Assembly (NCBI GenBank): GCA_022823235.1
Contig: JAJDXO010000014.1
Location: forward strand, 1-61,582
DNA length: 61,582 nucleotides
DNA from: Rhodospirillales bacterium
GTDB taxonomy: Bacteria > Pseudomonadota > Alphaproteobacteria > Rhodospirillales > UBA2165
Reading direction: 5' to 3'
In this document: one piece after another, positions 1 through 9,633 of the stretch
Position numbering within the stretch: the stretch's first letter is position 1
How the letters are laid out: each line of letters begins with the position of its first letter
Notes under the pieces: model-generated
Told to the model about the DNA's origin: nothing
Database searches by the model: none
What the model saw: only the letters and a program-made list of their open reading frames with translations
Program-made: the position numbers and the translations under genes

Positions 1-732
1 ATCGTGGTCCAGAACCCGGATTTTTTCGGCCGGGTGCGCGAGTTGTCGGCGCTGGCTTCCGCCTGCCGCGATGCGGGCGCGCTTTTGGTCGTCGTGGTCA
101 ATGAAATCGTATCCCTGGGCGCCCTGAAATCGCCCGGCGAAATGGGGGCCGATATCGTTGCCGCCGAAGGCCAATCCCTCGGCAACGCCATGGGATTCGG
201 CGGCCCGCATGTGGGTTTGTTCGCGGTGAAGGACCGGTTTGTCCGCCAGATGCCCGGCCGCCTCGCGGGCCAGACCGTTGACGTGGACGGCAACCGGGGC
301 TGGGTGCTGACCCTCTCGACCCGTGAGCAGCATATCCGGCGCGAGAAGGCGACCAGCAACATCTGCACGAATTCGGGTCTTTGCGCCCTGGCGTTTTCCA
401 TCCACCTCACCATGCTCGGAGAGGCGGGGTTCACCCGTTTGGCGGAGCTCAATCATGCGGCGGCGGTCAAGTTGGTGGGGCGGCTGGGCGCGGTGGACGG
501 CGTCGAAATCGTCAACGACACCTTCTTCAACGAGTTCACGCTCCGGCTCGACCGGCCCGCGGCACCGGTGGTCGAGGCGATGGCCGGCCAGGGCATGCTC
601 GGGGGAGTTCCGGTTTCGCGGCTGCTGCCCGGCGAAGCGGCGTTGGAAAACCTGCTGGTGGTCGCGGCGACGGAAACCAATATCGAGGCCGAGATGGACC
701 AGTTCGCCGACGCGCTGAGCGGGGCTTTGTAG
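1..732 (+). CDS. gcvPA: Glycine dehydrogenase (decarboxylating) subunit 1, C-terminal part
   Basis: This is the C-terminal part of the alpha subunit of the two-subunit glycine decarboxylase (P-protein), the PLP enzyme that decarboxylates glycine and hands the aminomethyl group to lipoyl-GcvH. The reading frame is open at base 1, so the gene begins upstream of the window; about 243 of roughly 450 residues are present. Family hallmarks seen are [24 protein letters not shown] near residue 60 and the [18 protein letters not shown] stretch. The stop codon is followed immediately by the ATG of gcvPB, so the two subunits are co-translated. Identification is firm; only the N-terminus is missing, because of the window edge rather than a mutation. 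Confidence 0.96.
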   Translation: MVVQNPDFFGRVRELSALASACRDAGALLVVVVNEIVSLGALKSPGEMGADIVAAEGQSLGNAMGFGGPHVGLFAVKDRFVRQMPGRLAGQTVDVDGNRGWVLTLSTREQHIRREKATSNICTNSGLCALAFSIHLTMLGEAGFTRLAELNHAAAVKLVGRLGAVDGVEIVNDTFFNEFTLRLDRPAAPVVEAMAGQGMLGGVPVSRLLPGEAALENLLVVAATETNIEAEMDQFADALSGAL

Positions 733-2223
733 ATGGCCGGGACGATCACCGGAAACAAGGGGCTTCAGCAAGAGGAAGCGCTGATCTTCGAGCAGGATTC
801 ACCCGGTCAATCGGGCGTCGATCTGCCGGCGCCGGATGCCGTCCCATCCCGGCTTGGCGACGCCGCGCGAATCGCGCCGGTCGGCCTGCCCGGCCTCTCG
901 GAGCCGCAGGTGGTGCGCCATTACCTGCGGATCAGCCAGAAAAACTACGCCATCGATGCCGGCATGTATCCGTTGGGCTCATGCACCATGAAGCATAACC
1001 CCCGGCTCAACGAGAAGATGGCGCGGCTGCCCGGATTTGCCGACATCCACCCCCTGCAGCCCGAAAGCACGGTGCAGGGGGCGCTCGCGCTGATCGACGA
1101 ATGTGCCCGGTGGCTGACGACGCTCACCGGGATGCCGGGCGTCGCCATGTCGCCGGCGGCCGGCGCCCACGGAGAGTTGACGGGCCTGATGACCATCCGT
1201 GCGGCGCTCGAAGACCGGGGCGGCCCCCGCAAGCGGGTGTTGGTGCCCGAATCCGCCCACGGCACCAATCCGGCGAGCGCCCATATGTGCGGCTATACGG
1301 TGGAGGCCATCCCGGCGGACGAGACGGGCCGGGTGGACCTGGCGGCGCTCAAGGACCGGATCGACGACGACGTCGCCGCCGTCATGATCACCAATCCCAA
1401 CACCTGCGGCCTGTTCGAGGGCGACATGAAGAACATGTCGGATGCCATCCACGCCGCCGGCGGCTACGTCTACTGCGATGGGGCCAACTTCAACGCCATC
1501 GTCGGGCGTGTCCGGCCGGGGGATTTGGGCATCGACAGCATGCACCTCAATCTGCACAAGACGTTCTCCACGCCGCACGGCGGCGGCGGTCCGGGGGCGG
1601 GGCCGGTGGCGCTGTCGGAAGCGCTGGTGCCGTACGCGCCGCTGCCGTACGTGGTTGCCGGCGAGGATGGATTTCATTTGGCCGAGCACGCCGGTGATGC
1701 GGAGGGCAAACCCTACGGCCGGATGAAAGGGTTCCACGGCCAGTTCGGGGTCTTCGTCCGGGCGCTCGCCTACATGATGAGCATGGGGGCGGACGGGCTC
1801 CGGCAGGCCTCGGGCGATGCGGTGCTCAACGCCAATTACCTTCTCGCCCGGCTCGAGGACGATCTCTCGCTGCCCTATCCCGGTCCGTGCATGCACGAGG
1901 TGCTGTTCGACGATCATTTCCTCAAGGATACAGGCGTCACCACCCTGGATTTCGCCAAGGCGATGATCGACGAGGGCGTTCATCCCATGACCATGTATTT
2001 CCCGCTGGTGGTGCATGGCGCCCTGTTGATGGAACCCACCGAGACCGAAAGCAAAGCGGCCCTCGACAGCTTTGTCCGGATGATCAAGGGTCTGGCGTCC
2101 GAGGCCAAGGCGGGAAACACCGAGTTGTTTGACGAAGCGCCCCGCCATACCCCCCGCCGGCGGCTGGACGAGACCACCGCGGCGCGCTCGCCCGTGCTGC
2201 GCTGGCGCCCGGCCCCCGACTAG
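733..2223 (+). CDS. gcvPB: Glycine dehydrogenase (decarboxylating) subunit 2
   Basis: This 496-residue protein is the beta, PLP-binding subunit of glycine decarboxylase in the glycine cleavage system. The Schiff-base lysine is Lys276 in the motif NLHKTFSTPHGGGGPG; the conserved AGMYPLGSCTMKHNPR (residues 76-91) and AHGTNPASA (175-183) segments are also present. The length fits the family (about 480-520). Its ATG follows the gcvPA stop with no gap, which supports 1:1 synthesis of the two subunits. The convergent neighbour ends 20 bp away. No irregularity was seen. Confidence 0.97.
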   Translation: MAGTITGNKGLQQEEALIFEQDSPGQSGVDLPAPDAVPSRLGDAARIAPVGLPGLSEPQVVRHYLRISQKNYAIDAGMYPLGSCTMKHNPRLNEKMARLPGFADIHPLQPESTVQGALALIDECARWLTTLTGMPGVAMSPAAGAHGELTGLMTIRAALEDRGGPRKRVLVPESAHGTNPASAHMCGYTVEAIPADETGRVDLAALKDRIDDDVAAVMITNPNTCGLFEGDMKNMSDAIHAAGGYVYCDGANFNAIVGRVRPGDLGIDSMHLNLHKTFSTPHGGGGPGAGPVALSEALVPYAPLPYVVAGEDGFHLAEHAGDAEGKPYGRMKGFHGQFGVFVRALAYMMSMGADGLRQASGDAVLNANYLLARLEDDLSLPYPGPCMHEVLFDDHFLKDTGVTTLDFAKAMIDEGVHPMTMYFPLVVHGALLMEPTETESKAALDSFVRMIKGLASEAKAGNTELFDEAPRHTPRRRLDETTAARSPVLRWRPAPD

Positions 2224-2243
2224 GCCGACCGATCGGTTGGAGC

Positions 2244-4361
2244 CTATTGACCCTCGCGCCACCAGGCCATGGTCAGACCGCCGGCGGCGAGCAGCAGGAA
2301 CAACAGTGCCGGCAGCAAAGGCGCTTGGCGGACACCGGTCACCACGTAGGACCCGTTGCGGACCAAGCCGAGCCAGTCATTGCCGGATGCCGTTCGGCCG
2401 GGCCGGGTGCGGCGGAAGTCGGGCAATCCCTCGGCGATCCAGGAAACCCCGCCGCCGGATGCCTTGATGAGCGGCATCAGTTTGTCGGGCGAGGCCCGCA
2501 AATCCGAAAGTTCGGGCGGGTTGAGCTTGCCGACCGCCGCCGTGGCGGATCGGGTGCCGTCCTCGATCTTGTAGAGCCCGGTTTCCTCGACGGTGATGGT
2601 CGCCGTCGAGCTGCCGTCCTGGCTCTCTTCCAGGCGGACGATCCGTTGCTTGCCCGAGGGCGCGGTCACGGTCACCGGCGGAACCTCTTCGTTGAGGGAG
2701 CGCCGCTGAATGGTCAACTGCTTGCCGTCGACGATGGCGCGAAGGTCTTCTTCCTCGAGATCCGGTTCCTTCATCAGCCAATGGGACAGCCGCCGCAGCA
2801 GTTCGGCGTGCGGCCCGCCGCCGTCGAAGCCGCGGGCCCAGAGCCAGATATGGTCGCTCATGAACTGGGCGACGCGGCCCTTGCCCACCCGGTTGAGGAT
2901 GAGGAGCGGCCGCTCGTCGACACCGGTCATCAACGTAACGCCGGCCCGCTCCGAAGCCTCGATCTGGCGGAACCACTGGCCCCAGGCGCTCTCACCGTCG
3001 CCGGTAGCCGCACCGGGCAGGCTTGCGGTCACCGGGTGACGGCGGCCCTTGGCGGATACCCGCGCCCGGAACGCCTGTTCGAGCACCCGGCCGGACGGCA
3101 GTCCGGGGAATATCTGGCCGAGGGGGGTGTGATAGAGGCTTCGGACGCCCGCGAAATCGGGACCGACCGCCGCCAATACCGCGCCGCCGTCCCGCACGTA
3201 GCGGCTGATATTGCCGAGGTAGGCCGGGGGCAGGACAAACCGGATGACGTAGCGGTCGAATACGATGAGGTCGAATTCGTGGAGCTTGATCTCGAACAGT
3301 TCGCGGATCGGGAACGAAATCAGCGCCAATTCGTTGAGCGGGGTGAAATCGTTCTTCTCCGGCGGCCGGAGGATGGTGAAGTGAACCAGATCGACTGACG
3401 GATCCGATTTCAAGAGATTGCGCCAGGTACGCTCGCCGGCGTGGGGCTGGCCCGAGACCAGCAGCACCCGCAGGCGGTCCCGGACACCGTTGACGGTGAC
3501 CACGGCGCGGTTGTTGATCAGCGACATCTCGTTGGCCATGGGGGCGGCCTCGATCTCGAAGATGCTGGCGCCGCCATGCTCGATGGGCACTTCAACCGTC
3601 CGCTCCTCGCCGGTCCTGAGCAGGGCGCGGGTCGCCGGTCCGCCGGCCTCGGCGATGGTGACCTCGACGGTGGTGCCCGACCGCGACGGGCGGTCATCAA
3701 CCCGGAGAGACAACTGGACCGTCTTGCCGACAATCCCGAAGGCGGGGGCACGGACCACCACCAGACGGCGGTCGCGCTCTTCGGGCGATCCGGTGAGCAT
3801 CACGTGCAAAGGCGCATTCAGCCCGGCCGCTTCGGCGTCGTTGATTGCCGGTTCGGGTTCATCCGCCGCGGCGTCCGGCGCCCGGGCCGCAGGAGCCGGA
3901 ACGTCGTGGACCTGGCCGTCGGTGATCATAACCGCGCCGGCGAACCGGTCTTTGGGCAAATCCGCCAATGCCCGGTTGAGTTCGCCGAACAGCTGGGTGC
4001 CGTCCTCGGTCTCCGCGCCGCGCACCACCCGGACCTCCAAATCGTCGAATTTGGCCAGTTTTTCCTGCGCATCTTCGAGCGCGCGGGCGAGTTGCTCACG
4101 CCGGTCGCCGGTGTTCTGGCTCGACGATTCGTCAACCACGATGACCGCCACATCCGGCTGCGGCTGACGGGTTTCGCTTTCCAACCTGGGATTGAACAGC
4201 GCCAGGACGAGGACGGCGATGGAGAACAGGCGCAGGAAAGTGCCGCGCGCGCTGCGGAAGGCGGAGAACAGGATCAGCAGAACGGCGATACCTCCGATCA
4301 GCGCAATCGCCTGCCAGGGAATAAGGGGTGCGAAGCCGACGCCTGTGATGCCGGTCATCAT
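2244..4361 (-). CDS. Large membrane protein of the MoxR operon (vWA/glutamine amidotransferase-like)
   Basis: This 705-residue protein has two N-terminal membrane helices (about residues 15-55), then a von Willebrand A-like segment starting PDVAVIVVDESSSQNTG (a degenerate DxSxS metal site), a beta-sandwich region, and a glutamine amidotransferase-like Rossmann portion around residues 280-420 (RVLLVSGQPHAGERTW; VRDGGAVLAAVGPDF). A last helix lies at the C-terminus (LLPALLFLLLAAGG). Its ATG overlaps the stop of the upstream BatA/DUF4159 gene by four bases, and it is the last gene of the MoxR operon. Proteins of this kind are thought to form periplasm-facing complexes with MoxR ATPases in envelope stress; the exact job is not known. 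Confidence 0.85.
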   Translation of the reverse strand: MMTGITGVGFAPLIPWQAIALIGGIAVLLILFSAFRSARGTFLRLFSIAVLVLALFNPRLESETRQPQPDVAVIVVDESSSQNTGDRREQLARALEDAQEKLAKFDDLEVRVVRGAETEDGTQLFGELNRALADLPKDRFAGAVMITDGQVHDVPAPAARAPDAAADEPEPAINDAEAAGLNAPLHVMLTGSPEERDRRLVVVRAPAFGIVGKTVQLSLRVDDRPSRSGTTVEVTIAEAGGPATRALLRTGEERTVEVPIEHGGASIFEIEAAPMANEMSLINNRAVVTVNGVRDRLRVLLVSGQPHAGERTWRNLLKSDPSVDLVHFTILRPPEKNDFTPLNELALISFPIRELFEIKLHEFDLIVFDRYVIRFVLPPAYLGNISRYVRDGGAVLAAVGPDFAGVRSLYHTPLGQIFPGLPSGRVLEQAFRARVSAKGRRHPVTASLPGAATGDGESAWGQWFRQIEASERAGVTLMTGVDERPLLILNRVGKGRVAQFMSDHIWLWARGFDGGGPHAELLRRLSHWLMKEPDLEEEDLRAIVDGKQLTIQRRSLNEEVPPVTVTAPSGKQRIVRLEESQDGSSTATITVEETGLYKIEDGTRSATAAVGKLNPPELSDLRASPDKLMPLIKASGGGVSWIAEGLPDFRRTRPGRTASGNDWLGLVRNGSYVVTGVRQAPLLPALLFLLLAAGGLTMAWWREGQ

Positions 4362-7069
4362 TGGCCGAGCCTCTCGAGGATAGCCGGCAGATGAACCTGA
4401 TCGGCCTTGTAGTTGCCGGTGAGCGCGTACATCAGCATGTTGATCCCGAACCGGTAGGACATCTCCCGCTGCCGTTCGCCGCCGGGAACCACCGGATACA
4501 GGGGCCTGCGCGTCTGATCGACGGCCCAGGCGCCGGCCCAGTCGTGGGAGCCGACGATTACCGAAGAGACGCCGTCATTGGCCCGACTGCCGTCCCGTTC
4601 GACCCAGACCCGGCCGCCGGTCCACCGCCCCGGGAAATCCCGCAGCAGATAGTAGGACCGGGTCAGCACGTGGTTCGGCGGCACCTGGGTGAGCGGCGGA
4701 ATATCCAGATGGCGGCCCATGACCTGGAGGCGCTGGCCGACGAAATTGGCGCCGCCCTCGTCGCGGGTATCAAACAGAATGGTGCCGCCCCGCTTGAGAT
4801 AGGTGTTCACCCGTGCCGCCACCTCCGGCGGAATGGTTTCCGAGTTCTCGGTCACCGGCCAGTAGATCAGCGGGAAGAACGCGAGTTCGTCGGACGCAGG
4901 ATCGATCGCCATGGGTTCGGCCAGTTCGGCGGCGGTTCGGCTGTTGGCGACCAGGCTCAGGCCCCGAAGCCCGGCCAGCACCGTATCGTCGATGGTGCCG
5001 TCGCCGGTCGGGACATATGCCAGGCGCACCCGAAGCGCCGCGTCGAACGGGCTCTCGCCGTCGGCCAAGGTCTGGGCCTGGGCCGGCGCATTGACGGGCG
5101 GCACGATCACGGCCGCCAGCAACACCGCCGCCGCGGCAGCGGCGCGGTTGAAGGTGAATAGGCCGCGCAGCGCCATGGACGCGATGATGTCGGCCAGGGC
5201 GAGCAGTAGCGCCAAGGTCAGCACGATGGGGCGGATGTCGGTCTCGCGCGACTCCTGGTAGGGTTGGGGTTCGATACCGGCGCCCAGGCCGCCCATGGGG
5301 GCCGGCACCGGCAGCACGGGCGACAGGTTGAGGGCCCGCCGGGAGGTTTCATCACCATAGAAGCCGGGCGGGTTCGCGGGTCCCGGCTCAGCCGACAATA
5401 TATCGGTGGCGGGGATCGCCTGCGCACCCGGCAAAGGCGCGATGATGCGCCCAAATCCGTTGACCGAGCGCAGCGGCGCCAGCATCCGGTCCTCGCCATC
5501 GGCGGCGATGCCGCGGCCCAATTGCACCAGTTGCTGCATCATTTCGACGAACAGTCCCGAGAGCGCCAGTGTCGACCATTTGGGATCGGCGGTGGTGTGC
5601 ACGAACACCAGCCAGCCGTTCTCCTGCTTTTCGGCGGTGACCAATGGCGTTCCGTCGGCCAGCCGCGCCCAGGTCTTATCCGGCAGGTCCACGGAGGGCT
5701 GAGCGAGCACCTGACGGCGGACGACGACGTCGTTCGGAATGCCGATGCCGTGGAAAGGGCTGGTCTCGGGGAACGCGGCCATCCGCGCCGGCCGGGTCCA
5801 TGACAGGGCACCGCCCAATTTCCGGTCGCCTTTGCGGAGGCGTACGGGCAGCAGAGGATCCCGCTCACCGGCGAGCCGCGGCCCGGCGAAGCGGACGACC
5901 ACGCCGCCGTTCTCCATCCACCGGATCAGCGATTGCCGGTCGGCTTCCGCCAATCGTCCCGGGTCGGCGAGGACGATCAACGACAGTTCGCGTTTCAGCA
6001 GGTCGGCGACGGCGCCGTTCCGCACTTCGGTAAAGGGGTCGAGCGCCCGGTCGAGGTAAAAGGCGTCGTCCAGAAGCGGTTGATCGTTGCGCCGTTCGGA
6101 AGCCGAGACCAGGCCAACCGGGCGGCGGCGCCAGCGTTCATCCATCAGCACGACCGCGCCGGCGTGGTTCTCACCCTCGATTTCCAGCTGATCCAACCGA
6201 TTGCGGATTTCGACCGGGAAATCGAGGCGCAGCTCCGTCTCGGTCTCGCCGGCCCCGTAGCTCACCTCGCGCCGCGCCAGGACGCGGCCATCTTCGTCGC
6301 GGGCCCGGACGACCAGATTGTCGGGCGCGCTGGTCGCCGCCCGCCGGATGGTGAGCCCCAAGCCCTGGCTGTCGGCCTTGGGCGGCAGCATGACGGTGGG
6401 CAGATCGCCCGGCAGATCGGCGAGGACCGAGAGGGTGCCGAGTTTGCCGAGTGCCTCGGCGAAGGCGTCGGCATTGCCCATATGGAGACCGTTGCTCAGC
6501 CAAACCACTTGGGCGTCACCGGAAGATTGGACCGCATCGACCAATGCGATGGCGGCGGTGCGGTCGACCGGCCACGGCTTGGGCTGCAACGCCAGGGCGC
6601 GCTCCTTGGCTTCGGCCGCCGGCAGCAGCGATACCGATACCTGGCCGCCGCCTGATTGGCGGGCGGTGGTGATGAGGCCGGCCGCGCGGCCTTCGCGGGC
6701 CGCCTGGTCGATCAGCGCGGTCATGGTGTCCCGGCGGTCCTCCCAGTTGCGGGCCGATGACCAGCCGTCGTCAATGGCGAGGATCAGCGGGCCGTCGCCT
6801 TCGACCCGGTCGGTGGCGTTCAGCACGGGATGAGACGCGGCGATGATGACCGCGGCCACCAAGGCGAAGCGCAACAGCGCCAGCCACAGCGGCGTCTTGG
6901 CCGAGCTTTCTTCCGGGTTGACCAGCCGCATGATCAGCCGGATGGCGGGGAACCGGACCCGCCGCGGGGCCGGCGGAATGATCCTGAGCAGCCACCACAG
7001 GGCCGGGAGGGCCAACAGGCCCAGCAATGCCCAAGGGGCGACGAACGACAAGGCGCCGATGCTGACCAT
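4358..7069 (-). CDS. BatA-type N-terminal and DUF4159 domain membrane protein
   Basis: This 903-residue inner membrane protein starts with the aerotolerance-regulator (BatA) type membrane hairpin (FVAPWALLGLLALPALWWLL, then a helix near residue 70). A vWA-like segment with LILAIDDGWSSARNWEDR follows, then a beta-rich middle, two helices near residue 650-690, and a C-terminal DUF4159 domain from about residue 690 (VRLAYVPTGDG...YWPVTENSE...LKRGGTILFDTRDEGG). It begins three bases after the DUF58 stop and overlaps the next gene by ATGA. The arrangement MoxR-DUF58-this gene-second membrane protein is common in alphaproteobacteria. The role is inferred to be in a MoxR chaperone-like envelope system; no catalytic function can be assigned. 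Confidence 0.88.
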   Translation of the reverse strand: MVSIGALSFVAPWALLGLLALPALWWLLRIIPPAPRRVRFPAIRLIMRLVNPEESSAKTPLWLALLRFALVAAVIIAASHPVLNATDRVEGDGPLILAIDDGWSSARNWEDRRDTMTALIDQAAREGRAAGLITTARQSGGGQVSVSLLPAAEAKERALALQPKPWPVDRTAAIALVDAVQSSGDAQVVWLSNGLHMGNADAFAEALGKLGTLSVLADLPGDLPTVMLPPKADSQGLGLTIRRAATSAPDNLVVRARDEDGRVLARREVSYGAGETETELRLDFPVEIRNRLDQLEIEGENHAGAVVLMDERWRRRPVGLVSASERRNDQPLLDDAFYLDRALDPFTEVRNGAVADLLKRELSLIVLADPGRLAEADRQSLIRWMENGGVVVRFAGPRLAGERDPLLPVRLRKGDRKLGGALSWTRPARMAAFPETSPFHGIGIPNDVVVRRQVLAQPSVDLPDKTWARLADGTPLVTAEKQENGWLVFVHTTADPKWSTLALSGLFVEMMQQLVQLGRGIAADGEDRMLAPLRSVNGFGRIIAPLPGAQAIPATDILSAEPGPANPPGFYGDETSRRALNLSPVLPVPAPMGGLGAGIEPQPYQESRETDIRPIVLTLALLLALADIIASMALRGLFTFNRAAAAAAVLLAAVIVPPVNAPAQAQTLADGESPFDAALRVRLAYVPTGDGTIDDTVLAGLRGLSLVANSRTAAELAEPMAIDPASDELAFFPLIYWPVTENSETIPPEVAARVNTYLKRGGTILFDTRDEGGANFVGQRLQVMGRHLDIPPLTQVPPNHVLTRSYYLLRDFPGRWTGGRVWVERDGSRANDGVSSVIVGSHDWAGAWAVDQTRRPLYPVVPGGERQREMSYRFGINMLMYALTGNYKADQVHLPAILERLGQ

Positions 7070-7072
7070 ATC

Positions 7073-7981
7073 CTAGTACGTTTCCTGAGTACCGCGGGGC
7101 GCCGTCAGCGCCACAAAAAGCCCGAGCAGCGCGGTCTCCACCGGTTGATTGGTGTAGTGGGTGGCGAATGTCCAGCCGGCGGTCCGCGCGATGGCCTCGA
7201 GACCGTCCCGGTGGCGGCCCAACCGGTCGCGGTATTGCTCGCGAATTCCTTCGACCCGGCCGATCAGGGCCGTTCCCTCGTTTTCCATGCCTTCGAAACG
7301 GGTGCGGCCGCCGAACGGCAGTTCCCGTTCCGCCGGATCGAGGATCTGCAGCATGTGGCCGGTGATCCCCCGGTCGACATAGCGCCCGATGGCCTTGTGG
7401 ATATCCTCCAGAGGCTCCAGGAAGTCGCCGAACATGACGATGCTGCCGTGACGGGGCAGGGGTTCAAACCGCGGCAGGCTGCCCGGGTGATTGTCATTGG
7501 CGGTGATCGCCCGGTCCTCGAGAGCCTGGGCGAGCAGCAGCAGTGCCGTGCGCCCGGCGGTCGGGGTAATGCCCCAGCCCAATGGCGCCACATGTTCGCC
7601 GGCGCGGACCAGAAGAGAGGCGGTGGCCAGCATCAAAAGGTCCGCATGATCAACCTTTTCCGGCAGGCGCCTATTGGAGGCATAGCGCATGCTGGGCGAA
7701 CCGTCGCTCCACAGCCAGACGCTCTGCGCCGCTTCCCATTCGTTTTCACGAATGTAGACCGGGTCCGATTTGGCCGAGCGGCGCCAGTCGATTTTCTGAA
7801 TCGGATCACCGGCCTCGTAGCGCCGGTATTGCCAAAAGGTCTCGCCCTGGCCGACCCGGCGGCGGCCATGCACGCCCTGGGACACCGTCGCCGCCACCCG
7901 ATCCGCCCGGATAAGAAGGGGCGGCAGGTTGGCAGCGAGCAGTTCCGCCCGCTGATGAAGTTCCGCGACAGATCCGCTCAT
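7073..7981 (-). CDS. DUF58 domain-containing protein
   Basis: This 302-residue soluble protein belongs to the DUF58 family, which is a degenerate von Willebrand A fold nearly always encoded next to a MoxR AAA+ ATPase. The diagnostic block is GETFWQYRRYEAGDPIQKID followed by WRRSAKSDPVYIRENE (residues about 46-82), then LWSDGSPSMRY, a MIDAS-like DxSxS remnant. It lies 13 bp downstream of the MoxR stop and three bases upstream of the BatA/DUF4159 gene, so the four genes form one transcript. It probably bridges MoxR to the membrane vWA proteins; this is inferred from family context. Confidence 0.92.
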   Translation of the reverse strand: MSGSVAELHQRAELLAANLPPLLIRADRVAATVSQGVHGRRRVGQGETFWQYRRYEAGDPIQKIDWRRSAKSDPVYIRENEWEAAQSVWLWSDGSPSMRYASNRRLPEKVDHADLLMLATASLLVRAGEHVAPLGWGITPTAGRTALLLLAQALEDRAITANDNHPGSLPRFEPLPRHGSIVMFGDFLEPLEDIHKAIGRYVDRGITGHMLQILDPAERELPFGGRTRFEGMENEGTALIGRVEGIREQYRDRLGRHRDGLEAIARTAGWTFATHYTNQPVETALLGLFVALTAPRGTQETY

Positions 7982-7994
7982 CCGCCCGGACCGC

Positions 7995-8999
7995 CTAGCT
8001 GATACGTTCGACGAGCTTGTTGATGATGCCTGTCATGGTCACTCCCTCGGCACGGGCGGCGAAATTGAGCGCCATGCGGTGCCGGAGAATAGGATGGGCC
8101 AGGGCAACGACATCGTCGATGGACGGCGCGAGCCGGCCTTGCAGGACCGCGCGGGCGCGAACGCCCAGCATCAGGGCCTGACCGGCGCGGGGGCCCGGCC
8201 CCCAGGCCACGTGCTCGGCTACTTCGCCGATGTCCGTGGTGGAGGGACGGCCGGTGCGGACCAACTCGAGGATGGCGTCCATGACGCTTTCCCCCACCGG
8301 CACGTGGCGCACCAGACGCTGCGCCGACAGAAGCTCGGAAGCCTCCATCACCTTGACCGCCTTTTCCTCGTTGGCGCCGGTGGTGACGGTAAGGATTTCG
8401 CGCTCGGCGGCGAGCTGAGGATAGTCGATGTCGATTTGCATCAGGAACCGGTCGAGCTGCGCCTCGGGCAGGGGATAGGTGCCTTCCTGTTCCAGCGGGT
8501 TCTGGGTGGCCAAGACATGGAATGGCTGCGGCAGCTCATGATAACGCCCGGCCACCGATACCCGCCGTTCCTGCATGGCCTGCAGCAGTGCCGATTGGGT
8601 CCGCGGGCTCGCCCGGTTGATTTCGTCCGCCATCAGCAGCTGGCAGAACACCGGTCCCTCGATGAAGCGGAACGAGCGGCGGCCGGCCTCGGATTCTTCC
8701 AGCACCTCGGAGCCCAGGATGTCGGCGGGCATAAGGTCGGGCGTGAACTGGACCCGCCGGTCCTCCATCCCCAACACCGTACCCATGGTTTCCACGAGCC
8801 GGGTCTTGCCCAGGCCGGGTACGCCGATCAGCAGCATGTGACCACCGGCCAACAGGGTGATGAGGGCTTCCTCGATGACCTCTTCCTGGCCGAAAATGAC
8901 CCGCCCGATCCCTTTTTTGGCGTCGACGAACTTACGGCCGACGCCTTCCAGTTCGTCGATCATCTCCGGGCTTTCGTTTGATTTAGCGGCTTCGCTCAC
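7995..8999 (-). CDS. MoxR family AAA+ ATPase
   Basis: This 334-residue AAA+ ATPase has Walker A GVPGLGKT at residues 59-66, Walker B LLMADEINRASPRTQSALLQ and the sensor region HVLATQNPLEQEGTYPLPEAQLDRF. MoxR ATPases act as chaperones that mature or insert vWA-domain partners, three of which follow in the same operon. I take the GTG at 8999 as the start because a GAGAGA ribosome site sits just upstream and it gives the usual family length; an ATG at 9179 would add 60 residues of unlikely composition and overlap the divergent gene. Only about 50 bp separate it from the divergent DUF1285 gene, so the two probably share a promoter region. Confidence 0.93.
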   Translation of the reverse strand: MSEAAKSNESPEMIDELEGVGRKFVDAKKGIGRVIFGQEEVIEEALITLLAGGHMLLIGVPGLGKTRLVETMGTVLGMEDRRVQFTPDLMPADILGSEVLEESEAGRRSFRFIEGPVFCQLLMADEINRASPRTQSALLQAMQERRVSVAGRYHELPQPFHVLATQNPLEQEGTYPLPEAQLDRFLMQIDIDYPQLAAEREILTVTTGANEEKAVKVMEASELLSAQRLVRHVPVGESVMDAILELVRTGRPSTTDIGEVAEHVAWGPGPRAGQALMLGVRARAVLQGRLAPSIDDVVALAHPILRHRMALNFAARAEGVTMTGIINKLVERIS

Positions 9000-9048
9000 G
9001 GCATTATCTCTCTTATTGATCCTGGTGTCGTTTCTGAGGGAACCAGCT

Positions 9049-9633
9049 TTGGCACGCCCCACGCTCGACAGTTTGGCGTCCCTGGCCGCAAGTAAAACGG
9101 GGGAAATTCGCGACTCCGTCGGGAATTCCGCCGCATCCGCGACCGGCCCGGCGATTTGCGGCGACGTCGACATCCGCATCGACCGGGACGCCCAGTGGTT
9201 TTATCACGGCAGCCCCATAGGCCGCAAAGAACTCGTGCGATTATTTGCCGGTGTTCTGCAGCGTGACGAGGCCGGTGATTACTGGATGGTGACACCGGCG
9301 GAAATGGCCCGGATTCAGGTGGAAGACGTACCTTTCGCGGCGGTCGAAATGACCGTCGACGGGTCCGGAGAGGCCCAAAACCTGCGGTTCCGGACCAACG
9401 TTGACGATATTGTGATGGCGGATCGCGATCATCCGCTGAGAATCGTTACCGATCCCTCGACCGGCGAGCCTTCGCCCTATGTCAGGGTGCGCGGCGAATT
9501 GGATGCCCGTCTGACCCGCGCGGTCTACTACCAGCTTGTCGACCTGGGGCTCGAGCGGGAGATGGACGGCCGTACCGTCTTCGGTGTATGGAGCGCGGGC
9601 GAATTTTTCGAGATCGGTGAGCTGGATCCCTGA
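9049..9633 (+). CDS. DUF1285 domain-containing protein
   Basis: This 194-residue protein matches DUF1285: CGDVDIRIDRDAQWFYHGSPI followed by GRKELVRLFAGVL, MVTPAEMARIQVEDVPF and the C-terminal VYYQLVDLG. The function of the family is unknown; it is a cytosolic two-domain protein. The start is a TTG at 9049, chosen because AGGGA lies seven bases upstream and the length fits; GTG at 9025 is in frame but lacks a ribosome site, and an ATG at 8857 would run antisense into the MoxR gene. Its TGA overlaps the ATG of the Nudix gene (TGATG). Confidence 0.85.
   Translation: MARPTLDSLASLAASKTGEIRDSVGNSAASATGPAICGDVDIRIDRDAQWFYHGSPIGRKELVRLFAGVLQRDEAGDYWMVTPAEMARIQVEDVPFAAVEMTVDGSGEAQNLRFRTNVDDIVMADRDHPLRIVTDPSTGEPSPYVRVRGELDARLTRAVYYQLVDLGLEREMDGRTVFGVWSAGEFFEIGELDP

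Noticed and set aside
8857-9048. Upstream ATG (8857) for the DUF1285 gene
   Set aside because: The added 64 residues would lie antisense within the MoxR coding region and have poor composition; TTG 9049 has a ribosome site and gives the family length.
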